Positions 13,123 through 22,185 of a DNA stretch of 64,000 bases are shown here, one piece after another. The stretch's first letter is position 1; each line of letters opens with the position of its first letter. Below the pieces are notes generated by a model. It was given only the letters and a program-made list of their open reading frames with translations, was not told the DNA's origin and made no database searches. Made by a program: the position numbers and the translations under genes. Origin of the DNA: Xanthomonas sp. DAR 35659 (GTDB lineage: Bacteria > Pseudomonadota > Gammaproteobacteria > Xanthomonadales > Xanthomonadaceae); NCBI RefSeq assembly GCF_041242975.1, contig NZ_CP162488.1, positions 1,788,001-1,852,000 on the forward strand. Reading direction: 5' to 3'.

Positions 13123-13626
13123 ATGAAAGAGGGCGACAGGCCGGACATCGATGCCGGAAGGGCATTGGAGCGCGAGTATGTGCTGGATGAGTTCAGGTTC
13201 GAAGAGATCGGGACGATTGTGCATGGCTTCACCAGGGAGGTGTTGCTCAAGGATCAGGCATTTGCCGGCGGGATTGCGGAGGACGTAGCCGTCAAGGCGA
13301 GCGAGTACAACGAAGCAATCAGTGCGTTTCTGTTAGGGCGAATCGATCCGCGTTTACTGAAGGAGATCAGGGTGGATGCCATGAGGTTCTTCGCGGACAT
13401 CGAGCTGGACCGGGAGAGATACACCCTGGAATTCATTTCGAAGGGACTGTTCGATGCGCAGTCGTCCATGTTCGGGGAGTATGGCGCGGAGATGCATTTC
13501 GCAATGCTGTTCTTCACGCTCGGCAACACCGGGGAGCCGGGGATTTGCTCCATGTTTCTCGACTACCTCAGAGCTCATCCGGTCATGAAGAAGTACGAAA
13601 GGAAGCAGGGCGGGGCGGTCCGTTGA
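13123..13626 (+). CDS. Hypothetical cytosolic protein, no recognised domain
   Basis: 167 residues from ATG at 13123, preceded by AAAGGAACTGGA. The sequence is charged and helical-looking with no signal peptide or membrane segment (ALEREYVLDEFRFEEIG, MRFFADIELDRERYTLEF, EMHFAMLFFTLGNTG). Codon use is noticeably more AT-rich than in neighbouring genes, which hints at a different history. It sits between the orphan regulator and the tail of the iron operon, convergent with the latter. I do not recognise the family. Confidence 0.65.
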   Translation: MKEGDRPDIDAGRALEREYVLDEFRFEEIGTIVHGFTREVLLKDQAFAGGIAEDVAVKASEYNEAISAFLLGRIDPRLLKEIRVDAMRFFADIELDRERYTLEFISKGLFDAQSSMFGEYGAEMHFAMLFFTLGNTGEPGICSMFLDYLRAHPVMKKYERKQGGAVR

Positions 13627-13645
13627 GTTGAACGATCCGCGGCGC

Positions 13646-15277
13646 TCAATACACATCGCGCCGATAGCGCCCTTCCAGCAGCAGCGTGTCCTTGCCGAGC
13701 TGCCCGAGTACGTCCTCGAGTACCGCGTCCACCCCGGGCGCCATGCCGCGCAGGCTGCCGCAGACGTAGATCGCCGCGCCTTGCGCGACCCACGCACGCA
13801 GGTCGTCCGCGGCGGCGCGCAGGGCGTCCTGCACGTAGCGCGACGGGCCGGGATCGCGCGAGAACACCGCGTCCAGCCGTTGCAGCGCGCCGCGCGCCAG
13901 CCAGGTGCGCAGCTCCTCGCCGTAGTGGTCGTCGTGCGCGGCGTGGCGCTCGCCGTACAGCAGCCAGGTGCGGGTCGCGCCGGCGTCGATGCGGGCACGC
14001 AGGTGCGCGCGCAGCCCGGCGATGCCGGTGCCGTTGCCGATCAGGATCAGCGGCCGCGCCGGGTCGGCGGGCGGGTGGAAGTTCGGGTTCGGACGCAGCC
14101 GCAGAGCGATCTCGGCACCGAGCGGTGCGTCCTCGCACAGCCAGCCGCTGCCCAGGCCGGTCGTGCCGTCCGCGCGCAGCACGCGGCGCAGCAGCAGGCG
14201 CAGCGCGCCGTCGCTGGGCATCGAGGCGATCGAGTATTCGCGGTGCGGCAGTGGCTGCAGGCGCGCGGCCAGGGCGCTGGGCGCGATGCCGGCGGCCTGC
14301 TGCGGTGACGGCAGATGGCTGCGCGCCAGCAGAGCGGCCAGCGTGGTCGCCGCCTGGCCGGCAAGCTGTACCTGTGCCGCGCCATCCAGGCCGCTGGCCT
14401 GTAGCCAGCCCTGTACGGTGGCCTCGCCATGGCACGGACCGACCTCGGCCAGATCGCCGGCCTGCCATGCCGGCAATGCGCCGTCCGCTGGCAGCAGCGT
14501 CACGTCGAACACGGCGCCGCCGACGCTGCCGGGATTGCACAGGCGCCGCTGCTGCAACCGCCAGCGCTCGTAGCGCGGCGGGCTCCAGTCGGGCTGTTCG
14601 CTGCCGCCGGCGAGCTGGCCGAGCAGTTGCTGCCAGTGGCGCAGGGCGTCGGCATCGGCGTTGTCCACGTCGATGCGGTCGAACAGCGGATGCGCGCCCT
14701 GCTGCCGCAACCAGTCGTCGAGCCGGCGGCCGAAGGCGCAGAAGTGGTCGTAGCGGCGGTCGCCCAGCGCCAGCAGCGCGTAGCGCAGCTGCGGTAGCGG
14801 CCGTGGTCGCGCCATCGCCTCGCGCAGGAACGGCAACGCGTGGTCGGGCGGGTCGCCTTCGCCGGTGGTGCTGATCACGAAAACAGCCTGCGCGGTCGCC
14901 GCCAGGTCGGCGGCGGTGACCTGCTGCAACGGCAGCACCCGTACCGCCTGGCCGCCATCGCGCAGCACCGCGGCGCTGCGCAGCGCCAGTTGATGGGCGA
15001 AGCCGGTTTGGCTGGCCCAGGCCAGAAGCAGCGGGGCGTCGGGGCGTTTGCCGTGGCGCGCTCGGCCGCGGTGGCCGCGCCACCACAGCCACAGGCAGGC
15101 CGCCGCATAGGCGGCCACCGCCAGCGCCGCGTAGCCGATGCGCTGCGGCGAGGGGGCGGCATTCCACCACGGCTGCGGATGCAGCCGCAGCAGCGCATAG
15201 CCAATCGCTGCGAGCAGCGCGAAGCTCGCCGCGTGGCCGACGACGTTCCAGTTCCAGCGGAACGGCCATCGGCTCAT
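13646..15277 (-). CDS. Membrane-anchored flavodoxin/FAD/NADPH reductase (CysJ-like)
   Basis: 543 residues. Two N-terminal hydrophobic helices (SFALLAAIGYALL; IGYAALAVAAYAAACLWLW) precede a flavodoxin domain (WASQTGFA, STTGEGDPPDHALPF, LGDRRYDHFCAFG), an FAD domain with REYSIAS, and an NADP domain (IGNGTGIAG, YVCGSLRGMA) ending in RYRRDVY as in CysJ. It should move electrons from NADPH through FAD to FMN at the membrane. No sulfite reductase subunit is nearby; instead it closes the iron operon and overlaps apbE by four bases. I infer it supplies electrons for iron or siderophore reduction. Confidence 0.9.
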   Translation of the reverse strand: MSRWPFRWNWNVVGHAASFALLAAIGYALLRLHPQPWWNAAPSPQRIGYAALAVAAYAAACLWLWWRGHRGRARHGKRPDAPLLLAWASQTGFAHQLALRSAAVLRDGGQAVRVLPLQQVTAADLAATAQAVFVISTTGEGDPPDHALPFLREAMARPRPLPQLRYALLALGDRRYDHFCAFGRRLDDWLRQQGAHPLFDRIDVDNADADALRHWQQLLGQLAGGSEQPDWSPPRYERWRLQQRRLCNPGSVGGAVFDVTLLPADGALPAWQAGDLAEVGPCHGEATVQGWLQASGLDGAAQVQLAGQAATTLAALLARSHLPSPQQAAGIAPSALAARLQPLPHREYSIASMPSDGALRLLLRRVLRADGTTGLGSGWLCEDAPLGAEIALRLRPNPNFHPPADPARPLILIGNGTGIAGLRAHLRARIDAGATRTWLLYGERHAAHDDHYGEELRTWLARGALQRLDAVFSRDPGPSRYVQDALRAAADDLRAWVAQGAAIYVCGSLRGMAPGVDAVLEDVLGQLGKDTLLLEGRYRRDVY

Positions 15278-16281
15278 GCGTCGAGCAATCCGGCGAAGGC
15301 GCTGCTGAGCCGTTCCAGCACCTGCCCGTCGGCACGCACCAGGAAGCGCGCCGCCAGCCCCTCGCGTTCGGCGCAGGCCAGGCCGGCGTCGGCGCCCAGC
15401 ACGCTCAACGCGGTGGCCCAGGCGTCGGCGCGCATCGCGTCGGCGGCGACCACGCTGACCGCGGCCAGCGTCGCCGGGATCGGCGCGCCGCTGCGCGGAT
15501 CCAGGGTGTGGCTGTAGCGCTGGCCGTCCTGTTCGAAACGGTGCCAGCGATCGCCGGAGGTGGCGACCGCATGGCCGTCCAGTGCCAGCACGCGCGGCGG
15601 GGTCGGCGCGTGCGCGTCCTCGTCCGGTGCCGACTCGACCAGCACCCGCCACGGTTGCCCGTCCGGCTTGCGGCCGTAGCCATAGAGCTCGCCGCCGACC
15701 TCGACCAGCGCGCTGGCCACGCCCTGCGCGCGCAGTTCGCGCGCCGCCAGGTCCACGCCGTAGCCCTTGGCGATCGCCGACAGGTCCAGCTGCAGGCCGC
15801 CGGGCTGGCGCAGGGTGCCGGCGTCGTCCACCGCCAGTTGCCGCCAGTCGCCGACCGCGCGCGCCTGCCGCAGCGCCTCGGCGTCGGGCACACGCCGACG
15901 GCCGGCGTCGGCGCCGAAGCCCCACAGGCGCAGCAGCGCACCGATGCTGGGGTCGAACGCGCCATCGCTGCGCCGCGCGACATCCAACGCGCAGCGCAGG
16001 ACCTCGGCGAAGTCCGCCGGCAAGGCATGCACGCTGCCGGCGGCGGCGCGGTTGTAGCGGCTGATGGCCGAACTCGCCTCCCAGGTACTCATCTGCGCGA
16101 CCACCTGGTCCAGCCGCGCCTGGATCGCCGCGTGCAGCGGATGCAGGTCGCGACGGCGGCGCAGTACCAGCTTCGCGCTCCAGGTGGTGCCCATGCTCTG
16201 TCCGCCGAGCGTGGCGATCTCGGTGGCGCTGTCGGCGTCGGACGACATGCCCATGCCGTCAGCGACCGCGATGCCCGGCAC
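15274..16281 (-). CDS. apbE: FAD:protein FMN transferase (ApbE)
   Basis: 335 residues from GTG at 16281; ATGs at 16254 and 16248 are alternatives and no ribosome site decides. Family motifs are MGTTWSAKL, the SAISRYN region, FDPSIGALLRLWGFG, LDLSAIAKGYGVD, VEVGGELYGYG and SHTLDPRSGAP with Mg-binding residues. ApbE attaches FMN covalently to Thr in secreted or membrane flavoproteins. No lipobox or strong signal is visible in this start version. Operon context with a flavoreductase and a PepSY membrane protein suggests it flavinylates a partner in the same electron path; the partner is not identified. Confidence 0.9.
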   Translation of the reverse strand: MPGIAVADGMGMSSDADSATEIATLGGQSMGTTWSAKLVLRRRRDLHPLHAAIQARLDQVVAQMSTWEASSAISRYNRAAAGSVHALPADFAEVLRCALDVARRSDGAFDPSIGALLRLWGFGADAGRRRVPDAEALRQARAVGDWRQLAVDDAGTLRQPGGLQLDLSAIAKGYGVDLAARELRAQGVASALVEVGGELYGYGRKPDGQPWRVLVESAPDEDAHAPTPPRVLALDGHAVATSGDRWHRFEQDGQRYSHTLDPRSGAPIPATLAAVSVVAADAMRADAWATALSVLGADAGLACAEREGLAARFLVRADGQVLERLSSAFAGLLDA

Positions 16282-16314
16282 GTGCAGCTGGCGTTGCGGA
16301 CGCGCGCGGCTGGC

Positions 16315-17121
16315 TCACTGCGGCAGCACTTCCAGCGTCGCCGCATAGCTGAGCCGGCGCTGCTTGGCCTGCGGCACGGACGTCTTGGCGTCCTCGCTGC
16401 TGGCCTGCAGCCAGTACATGCCCGCTTCCGGCCAGGTCACGCTGAAGCCGCCCTGCGCATCGGTGGTGAGCTTGAGCGCATCCTGCGCGTTGCGATAGCG
16501 GGTGCCGCCGCGCACGATCTCCACCGCCAGCCCGGCCGCCGGCTTGCCGTCGATCTGCAGGGTGAAGCTCGCCTTCTCGCCGGCGAACAGGTCGTTGGGA
16601 TGGGTGACCGGCACCAGCTCCAGGCCGCGGCCACTGGGGGCGAGCGCGGTGCGGTTGGGCGCGCCGTTGGTAACGAAGGTTTCCACCCGGCCCAGCGACT
16701 GCGACACCTGCAGATCCTTCGCGTTCTTCGGTACGTCGCTGGCGAAGCCGGCGGCGTCGCCACGCCAGCGCTTGCGTTGGCCGTTCTCGTCCCAACTGGC
16801 GAACAGACCGTCGTTGACCAGCGCCAGGCGGTAGGTGCCGGTCTGCACCAATTCCACGTCGAACACGCTGCGGTACTTGCCGGTGGCCGGGTTCTGCGGC
16901 TGCAGCGCGCTGCCGTCGGGCGCGGTGATCGCCAGGGTGTCCAGGCGCAGCGGCACATGGTTGAAGTAGAACAGGTCGTTGGACACCGCCGCATCGACGG
17001 TGATCCATGGCCGCTCGCCGGCGAGCACGGTTTGCGAGGGCTGCAGCCAGGCCTTGTGGGCCAGGGCGGAGAACGGCAGGGCGGCGGCCACGGCCAGCGC
17101 CAGTGCGAGACAACGCTGCAT
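16315..17121 (-). CDS. Periplasmic DUF4198 (CbiK/NikK-like) protein
   Basis: 268 residues with a signal peptide ([21 protein letters not shown]) followed immediately by [12 protein letters not shown]. The His right after the cleavage site and the late [14 protein letters not shown] segment are typical for DUF4198, whose members accompany metal uptake systems. It probably binds or passes metal in the periplasm; that is inference. The gene lies between DUF2271 and apbE, all on the minus strand with gaps under 35 bp. Confidence 0.85.
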   Translation of the reverse strand: MQRCLALALAVAAALPFSALAHKAWLQPSQTVLAGERPWITVDAAVSNDLFYFNHVPLRLDTLAITAPDGSALQPQNPATGKYRSVFDVELVQTGTYRLALVNDGLFASWDENGQRKRWRGDAAGFASDVPKNAKDLQVSQSLGRVETFVTNGAPNRTALAPSGRGLELVPVTHPNDLFAGEKASFTLQIDGKPAAGLAVEIVRGGTRYRNAQDALKLTTDAQGGFSVTWPEAGMYWLQASSEDAKTSVPQAKQRRLSYAATLEVLPQ

Positions 17122-17150
17122 GTGCTTGCTCCTTGAAGGGAAAGAGAGGA

Positions 17151-17663
17151 TCACGGCTTGGCGCTCAGGCGCAGCGCGCCCAGTTCGCTGCTGCCTTGCG
17201 CACTGCCGAGTTCGCCGGGCTTGGCCGGCCAGGCGAACGGGATCTTCAGCAGTTCGCGGCCGCCGACCTCGCGCGCGGCTTCCACCACCAGGGTGTACTG
17301 GCCCGGTGCCAGGCCCTTGAGCTGTTGCGCGTCGGTGAACGCCAGCGCGTGCTTGCCGGCCGGGCGGGTCGGGCCGCTGACCCCGTCCACCGGCATCTGC
17401 AGGGTGCGGCCGCTGCGCCGCCACCACTGGCGCAGGTCCGGCAGCCACTTGGTGCCGTGGCCTTCGGCGCTGTCCTTGGACTGGTACCAGACCGCCAGAT
17501 TGCGCGCGACCTGCTGGTCGGCACCCTCCACCCAGATCGCGACATAGGGGCGGTGATATTCGGCGACGTTGAGCCTGGGAATCTCCACGTCCAGTTGCAG
17601 CGTGGCCGCATAGGCGGGCATCGACAGCAGGCCGCTGAGGGCGATGGTCAGGGTGACGCGCAT
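17151..17663 (-). CDS. Periplasmic DUF2271 protein
   Basis: 170 residues from ATG at 17663, which has GGAG six bases upstream; an ATG at 17675 is less well placed. A signal peptide ends at AYAAT. The mature part has [22 protein letters not shown] and [14 protein letters not shown] (shorter pieces [11 protein letters not shown] and [12 protein letters not shown]), the DUF2271 hallmark. Family function is unknown, but it usually travels with PepSY and ApbE genes. Member of the iron operon. Confidence 0.87.
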   Translation of the reverse strand: MRVTLTIALSGLLSMPAYAATLQLDVEIPRLNVAEYHRPYVAIWVEGADQQVARNLAVWYQSKDSAEGHGTKWLPDLRQWWRRSGRTLQMPVDGVSGPTRPAGKHALAFTDAQQLKGLAPGQYTLVVEAAREVGGRELLKIPFAWPAKPGELGSAQGSSELGALRLSAKP

Positions 17664-17711
17664 GTGGGACTCCATGGTGGCGAAGAGGGCGGTCGTAAAA
17701 GGGGAGAGGGG

Positions 17712-18380
17712 TCAGTGGATCAGCAACAGCGCGATCAGCAACGGAATCAGCAAGCCCAGCCCGACCATCGGCCAGGTCATGCGCCGTTGCCGCGCGTGCA
17801 ACTGCAGCAGGAATAGGCCGGTGAAGCAGAACACCAGGCACGCCACCGCGAACAGGTCGATGAACCAGCCCCAGGCCGGGCCGGCATTGCGGCCCTTGTG
17901 CAGGTCGTTGAAGTAGGAGATCCAGCCGCGCTCGGTGCGCTCGTAGGCGACCGCGCCGTTGCCGCGGTCGATGCTCAGCCAGGCGTCGCTGCCGGGCCCC
18001 GGCAGCGCCAGGTAGATCTCGTCGGCCGACCATTCGGCCGCGCGCCGGCCCACACGCACGTCCAGCTCGCGCTCCAGCCAGGCCGACACCGGCCGCGGCA
18101 ACGGCGCGTCGCCATCGGTCTGGCCGCCGAGCCGCTGCAGCAGCGCCGCCGGCAACTGCGCAGTGCGTTCGACGACCTGCGGCTTGGCTTCGATGCGTGC
18201 GGCGTGGTTGAGGGTGAGCCCGGTGGCGGCGAACGCCAGCATGCCGATCAGGCACAGCGCCGAGCTGATCCAGTGCCACTGGTGCAGCGTGCGCAGCCAG
18301 AAGCCGCGGCGCTGCTGGGCAGCGGCCAGGTCGGGAGCGGTGGCGGAGACCGTGGCGGTCGAGGGCGGGGCCGAGGGCAT
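17712..18380 (-). CDS. PepSY-associated transmembrane protein
   Basis: 222 residues, start at ATG 18380. An N-terminal helix after [20 protein letters not shown], a periplasmic PepSY-like domain ([21 protein letters not shown] region), and two C-terminal helices ([36 protein letters not shown]). The conserved HQWHW and the later DLHKGR are the pattern seen in siderophore-reducing PepSY proteins such as FpvG/FoxB relatives, where histidines may bind haem. I infer an inner-membrane role in iron release from siderophore. Confidence 0.87.
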   Translation of the reverse strand: MPSAPPSTATVSATAPDLAAAQQRRGFWLRTLHQWHWISSALCLIGMLAFAATGLTLNHAARIEAKPQVVERTAQLPAALLQRLGGQTDGDAPLPRPVSAWLERELDVRVGRRAAEWSADEIYLALPGPGSDAWLSIDRGNGAVAYERTERGWISYFNDLHKGRNAGPAWGWFIDLFAVACLVFCFTGLFLLQLHARQRRMTWPMVGLGLLIPLLIALLLIH

Positions 18381-18497
18381 GCTAGAGGGAAACGAAATGG
18401 CCGGGGCTGCGGCGGGCCGGTCGCACGGCGTGCGGCCCTGGGCACGGCGATGCCGCACCGGCGCGGCGCGGGTCCGGAGCCGGGCGCGCGCGTCGCG

Positions 18498-19190
18498 TCA
18501 TGTCTCGGACCAGTCGCGCAGCAGGTTGTGGTAGACGTTGCTCAGCCGCAGCAGCGCCGCCGGGTCGGCCGCGGACGCGGTCAAGCCCTGGATCGCGGTG
18601 TCCAGTTCCAGCAGCAATTGCCGGCGGCTGGCGTCGCGCACCAGGCTCTGCACCCAGAAGAACGAGGCCAGGCGCGCGCCGCGGGTGACCGGCAGCACGC
18701 GATGCAGGCTGCTGGACGGATACAGCACCAGGTCGCCGGCCGGCAGCTTGACCTCGTGCTCGCCGTAGGTGTCGCTGATGACCAGTTCGCCGCCGTCGTA
18801 CTCCTCCGGCGCGGACAGGAACAAGGTGCAGGACAGGTCGGTGCGCAGGGTCAGCGCCGGCTGGGTGGCGGTGGCGGCCTGGGTCATCACCGCGCCATCG
18901 ACGTGGAAGCCGTATTCGCCGCCGTCCTGGTAGCGGTTGAAGCGTGGCGGGATGGTGCGCAGCGGCAGCGCGGCGGCGAAGTACAGCGGGCTGCGCGCCA
19001 GCGCGTTGAGCACCGCCTGGCCGAGTTCGTGCTTCAGCGGCGAGGCGTCGGGCAGTTGCAGGTTGCGCTTGACCTGCGCGCCCTGCGCGCCGACCGTCTC
19101 GCGGCCGTCGGTCCAGTCGGCGCCATCGAGCGCCTGGCGGAAGCGCGCGACTTCGTCGGCGCCGAGGATGTCGGGGATGTGCAGCAGCAT
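18498..19190 (-). CDS. piuC: PKHD-type Fe(II)/2-oxoglutarate dioxygenase PiuC
   Basis: 230 residues, the exact size of the YbiX/PiuC family. The iron ligands are in YGFHVDGAV and [12 protein letters not shown]; the latter also holds the Arg that binds 2-oxoglutarate. PiuC genes sit beside catecholate siderophore receptors and are induced by iron starvation; the substrate is not established. It lies 69 bp after the TonB receptor gene in the same direction and is followed by the PepSY gene. Confidence 0.93.
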   Translation of the reverse strand: MLLHIPDILGADEVARFRQALDGADWTDGRETVGAQGAQVKRNLQLPDASPLKHELGQAVLNALARSPLYFAAALPLRTIPPRFNRYQDGGEYGFHVDGAVMTQAATATQPALTLRTDLSCTLFLSAPEEYDGGELVISDTYGEHEVKLPAGDLVLYPSSSLHRVLPVTRGARLASFFWVQSLVRDASRRQLLLELDTAIQGLTASAADPAALLRLSNVYHNLLRDWSET

Positions 19191-19259
19191 GGAAGCGCTC
19201 CGGCAGCGGGCGCCCTCCGCGAGGACGGCGCCGCTGCGCGTCGGTGGGCGAAGCCGCGG

Positions 19260-21569
19260 TCAGAACTTGAGGTTGGCGGTCAGCATCGCCGAGCGCGGCG
19301 CGCCGGGCGTGTAACGGAAGCCGCTCTTGTTGATGGCCGCGACGTAGTCCTTGTCGAACACGTTGTACACGTTCAGGCGCAGATCGAAGTGATCGTTGAT
19401 CGGATAGGTCAGCACCGCATCCCACACGGTATACGACTTGACCAGGGCTGGCGTGCCGACCGCGCCGTCGGTGCCGCGCTTCATCTCCCCGGAGTAGCGG
19501 ACGCCGCCGCCGACGGTGAGGCCGAACGGCAGGGTGTAGGTGGTCCACGCGGTGAACGCGCTGTCCGGGGTATAGGCCAGGTCCATGCTGCCGTCCTGCG
19601 ACACCTTGCTGCCTTCCAGCACCTGCGCATCGAGCTTGGTGTAGCCGGTGGAGAGCGACCAGTTGTCGCTGAGCTTGCCGACCGCCGACAGCTCCACGCC
19701 CTGCACCCGCTTCTTGCCGGTCTGGTAGTAGAGCCCGTCGCTGCCCTGCGCGATCTCGTTGCTGACGTCGGTGCGGAACAGCGCCATGGTCACGAACAGG
19801 GCGTCGTCCAGGAAGTTCCACTTGCTGCCGATTTCGGCGGTCTTGGCCTTCTGTGGATCGAAGCGCGGGTTGTTGGCGTTGTTGGCCGAGGCGCTCAGTT
19901 CCAGCGCGCTGCCGCCGGGAGGCTGCTGCGAGGTCGCGTAGTTGGCGTACAGGCTGATGTTGTCGGCGGCCTTGTAGACCGCGCCGAGCTTCCAGCCGAA
20001 CAGCGTATCGGAGACGTCCGCATCGACGCCGACCGCGGTGGTGCAGGGCACGGCGGTGGAGGTGGCGGTGGTGCAGGTCAGGCTGTTGAACTCGGTCTTG
20101 TAGTGGTCCGCGCGCACGCCGGCGGTGACCATGAAATCCTCGCCGAACTTCAGCGTGTCGAAGGCGTAGGCCGAGAACGTGGTGGTGGTGCCCTTGCTGT
20201 GCGCGCCGTTGCGCGCGGTCGCCAGCGGCGTGGTGTTCCAGTCCGGGTCGTAGAGATTGGCCGGGTTGGCGGCCAGCCAGTTGGCGCGGTCGACGATGTT
20301 GTGGCCCCAGCTCAGCAGCTCCTCGCGCGCGGCTTCCACGCCGGTGCTGAGGTTGTGCCGCACCGCGCCGGTGGCGAAGTCCGCGCGCAGGTTCAACTGG
20401 TCGGTGACGATGGTGTACTGCTGGTCCTTGAACGTGGGCAGGCTGCGCACCACGGTCCAGGTCGAGGTGTCGGCCGGATTGGGCGTGCGCAGGTTGGCGG
20501 CGTTGGGCATGAACGCGAACAGCAGGTAGTCCTGCTCGTTGCGGCCCCAGCGCGCGGTGTTGGTCAGCTTGACCGTGTCGGAGACGTCGTGCTCGAAGCG
20601 GAACGTCGCCATCTTCGCGGTCACGTCGTCGTGGTCGTAGCGGGTCCCGTAGAAGTGCTCGCTGTCCACGCGCGGGGCGGCGCCGAGCCACGGCCGCGTC
20701 GGATCGGGCGAGCGGTAGCCGGGCAGGCCGAGGGTCGGCACGCCGCCGTCGGGCACGTTGTCCTGCTTCACGTACAGCAGGTCGAGGTAGTAACGCGTGT
20801 CGGTGCCCAGGCCGAACGCCAGCGACGAGGCCAGGCCCCAGCGCTTGTTGTTGACGTGGTCGCGGCCGAGCGCATCGCTGTCCTGGCCCATGACGTTCAC
20901 CCGCAGCGCGCTGCTGGCGCCCAGGGTCTGGTTCCAGTCCGCGGTCACCCGGCGCTGGTCGTCGCTGCCGCCGGACAGCGCGGCGCCGACCGTGTCGGTC
21001 ATGTGCGCTTCCTTGCTCACCAGGTTGATCGCGCCGGTCGGCGCGCCGCGGCCGTTGTCGGTGCCGGCCGGACCCTTTTCCACTTCGATCTGCTCGATGT
21101 TGAACACATCGCGCGAGATCGAGCCCAGGTCGCGCACGCCATCGACGAAGATGCTGCTGGAGCTGTCGAAACCGCGCATGTAGATCGCGTCGCCGGTGGT
21201 GGTGTTGCCGTTCTCGCCGACGTAGAAGGTGCCCACGCCGGGGCTGTTGCGCAGCGCCTCGGTCAGCGTGGTGGCGCCCTGCTCGTTGAACAGGTCCTTG
21301 CTGATCACGTTGATCGTCTGCGGGGTGTCGATCAGCGGCTGGGTGAACTTGGGCGAGGCCGGTGCTTCCACCAAGTAGCGCTTGGCGCGCTGCGCCTCCA
21401 CATCGACCTTGCCGAGCGTGGTGGGCTGGCCGTCGGCGGCATCGGCGGCGAACACGGGAGCGGAGAGCAGGTGCAGTCCGCTCAGCAGCGCGGCGGCGGT
21501 GAGGGTCTGCGCGGAGACCGGGCGGGAGACGGCGTGCTTGCGGCTCTTGATCGGAGGGGTCATGGACAT
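19260..21569 (-). CDS. TonB-dependent siderophore receptor (PiuA/Fiu-like)
   Basis: 769 residues. A long signal peptide (RPVSAQTLTAAALLSGLHLL region, cleaved near VFAADA), plug domain with PQTINVISKDLF, LRNSPGVGTFYVGENG and YMRGFDSSSSIFVDGVRD, and a 22-strand barrel ending in the aromatic AMLTANLKF. Such receptors import ferric catecholates through the outer membrane. I used MSMTPPIK at 21569; an upstream in-frame ATG at 21725 would place the Fur-like box inside the gene and gives no signal peptide. First gene of the seven-gene iron operon. Confidence 0.93.
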   Translation of the reverse strand: MSMTPPIKSRKHAVSRPVSAQTLTAAALLSGLHLLSAPVFAADAADGQPTTLGKVDVEAQRAKRYLVEAPASPKFTQPLIDTPQTINVISKDLFNEQGATTLTEALRNSPGVGTFYVGENGNTTTGDAIYMRGFDSSSSIFVDGVRDLGSISRDVFNIEQIEVEKGPAGTDNGRGAPTGAINLVSKEAHMTDTVGAALSGGSDDQRRVTADWNQTLGASSALRVNVMGQDSDALGRDHVNNKRWGLASSLAFGLGTDTRYYLDLLYVKQDNVPDGGVPTLGLPGYRSPDPTRPWLGAAPRVDSEHFYGTRYDHDDVTAKMATFRFEHDVSDTVKLTNTARWGRNEQDYLLFAFMPNAANLRTPNPADTSTWTVVRSLPTFKDQQYTIVTDQLNLRADFATGAVRHNLSTGVEAAREELLSWGHNIVDRANWLAANPANLYDPDWNTTPLATARNGAHSKGTTTTFSAYAFDTLKFGEDFMVTAGVRADHYKTEFNSLTCTTATSTAVPCTTAVGVDADVSDTLFGWKLGAVYKAADNISLYANYATSQQPPGGSALELSASANNANNPRFDPQKAKTAEIGSKWNFLDDALFVTMALFRTDVSNEIAQGSDGLYYQTGKKRVQGVELSAVGKLSDNWSLSTGYTKLDAQVLEGSKVSQDGSMDLAYTPDSAFTAWTTYTLPFGLTVGGGVRYSGEMKRGTDGAVGTPALVKSYTVWDAVLTYPINDHFDLRLNVYNVFDKDYVAAINKSGFRYTPGAPRSAMLTANLKF

Positions 21570-21704
21570 TCGGCTATGCAGAAGGAAAGGGCGATCCGCC
21601 ACGCACGCCGCCATGCCCGGAAGGGCAGGCGGGGCGAAGGTCGGGGGTGGCCAGATGGCTGGCTGCCTCTGGCCGCTTAACGCGGTCATCACGACTATTT
21701 CCTC

Positions 21705-21723
21705 GCAAATGCGAATTGTTTGC
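21705..21723. promoter_or_regulatory. Fur-box-like operator upstream of the iron operon
   Basis: GCAAATGCGAATTGTTTGC is an imperfect palindrome matching the GCAAATGNGAATNNTTNGC style of xanthomonad and pseudomonad Fur sites, about 140 bp upstream of the receptor ATG. It predicts iron repression of the operon. Confidence 0.6.
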
Positions 21724-21852
21724 AATAGCCTTCTTTGTCGCGGCAGCCGCGACGGCGCGCCGATGCGCCGCTCCGGATCACCGAGGGAGCGCGCGGGGAC
21801 GTGCTAACTTCATGAAGAAAAAGCGATTTTTCCGCAGCGCAGGGCGACGCGC

Positions 21853-22185
21853 TCAGGCCCGGTCGTCACGGGTCCAGAGCCCGCCGTGTTCCGACTTCAC
21901 CGGGAATTTGGGCACCGGGCTATAGGCGGGTGCGCACAACGGGCGGCCGTCGCGGACGTCGAAGCGGGCGCCGTGCAGCACGCATTCGATGCTGCCCTCG
22001 GCCGCGTCGAACGTGCCCGGGGACAGTTCGTAGTCTTCGTGGCTGCAGCGGTCTTCCAGCGCGTAGAAGGCGCCGTCGAAATTGAACACCACGATCGGCG
22101 TGGCGGTCACCTCGTCCCACACCGTGGCGCTCTCGCCCGGCAGCAGCGCGCCGTCGGCGCAGACGAAGGTCCAGGTCTCGCTCAT
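21853..22185 (-). CDS. Rieske-type [2Fe-2S] ferredoxin
   Basis: 110 residues. The cluster ligands are CSH in EDRCSHEDYELS and CVLH in IECVLHGARFDV, the C-x-H and C-x2-H pair of small non-haem Rieske proteins. It is cytosolic, with no signal peptide. As the last gene of the suf operon (ATGA overlap with the GNAT gene) it may be an electron carrier for cluster assembly or a cluster sensor; this link is inference from position. Confidence 0.9.
   Translation of the reverse strand: MSETWTFVCADGALLPGESATVWDEVTATPIVVFNFDGAFYALEDRCSHEDYELSPGTFDAAEGSIECVLHGARFDVRDGRPLCAPAYSPVPKFPVKSEHGGLWTRDDRA

Noticed and set aside
13646..15277. Assimilatory sulfite reductase alpha subunit
   Set aside because: Domain order matches CysJ, but two membrane helices at the N-terminus and the iron operon context, with no CysI or CysH, argue for another role.
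17898..21680. A 1260-codon open frame on the plus strand opposite the TonB receptor operon
   Set aside because: It is antisense to several well-supported genes, is rich in Arg/Ala/His/Gln with no family motif, and arises from third-position G+C bias.
21811..21832. Terminator from the GAAAAAGCGATTTTTC inverted repeat after the Rieske gene
   Set aside because: The stem is only A/T pairs and too weak to call a terminator.
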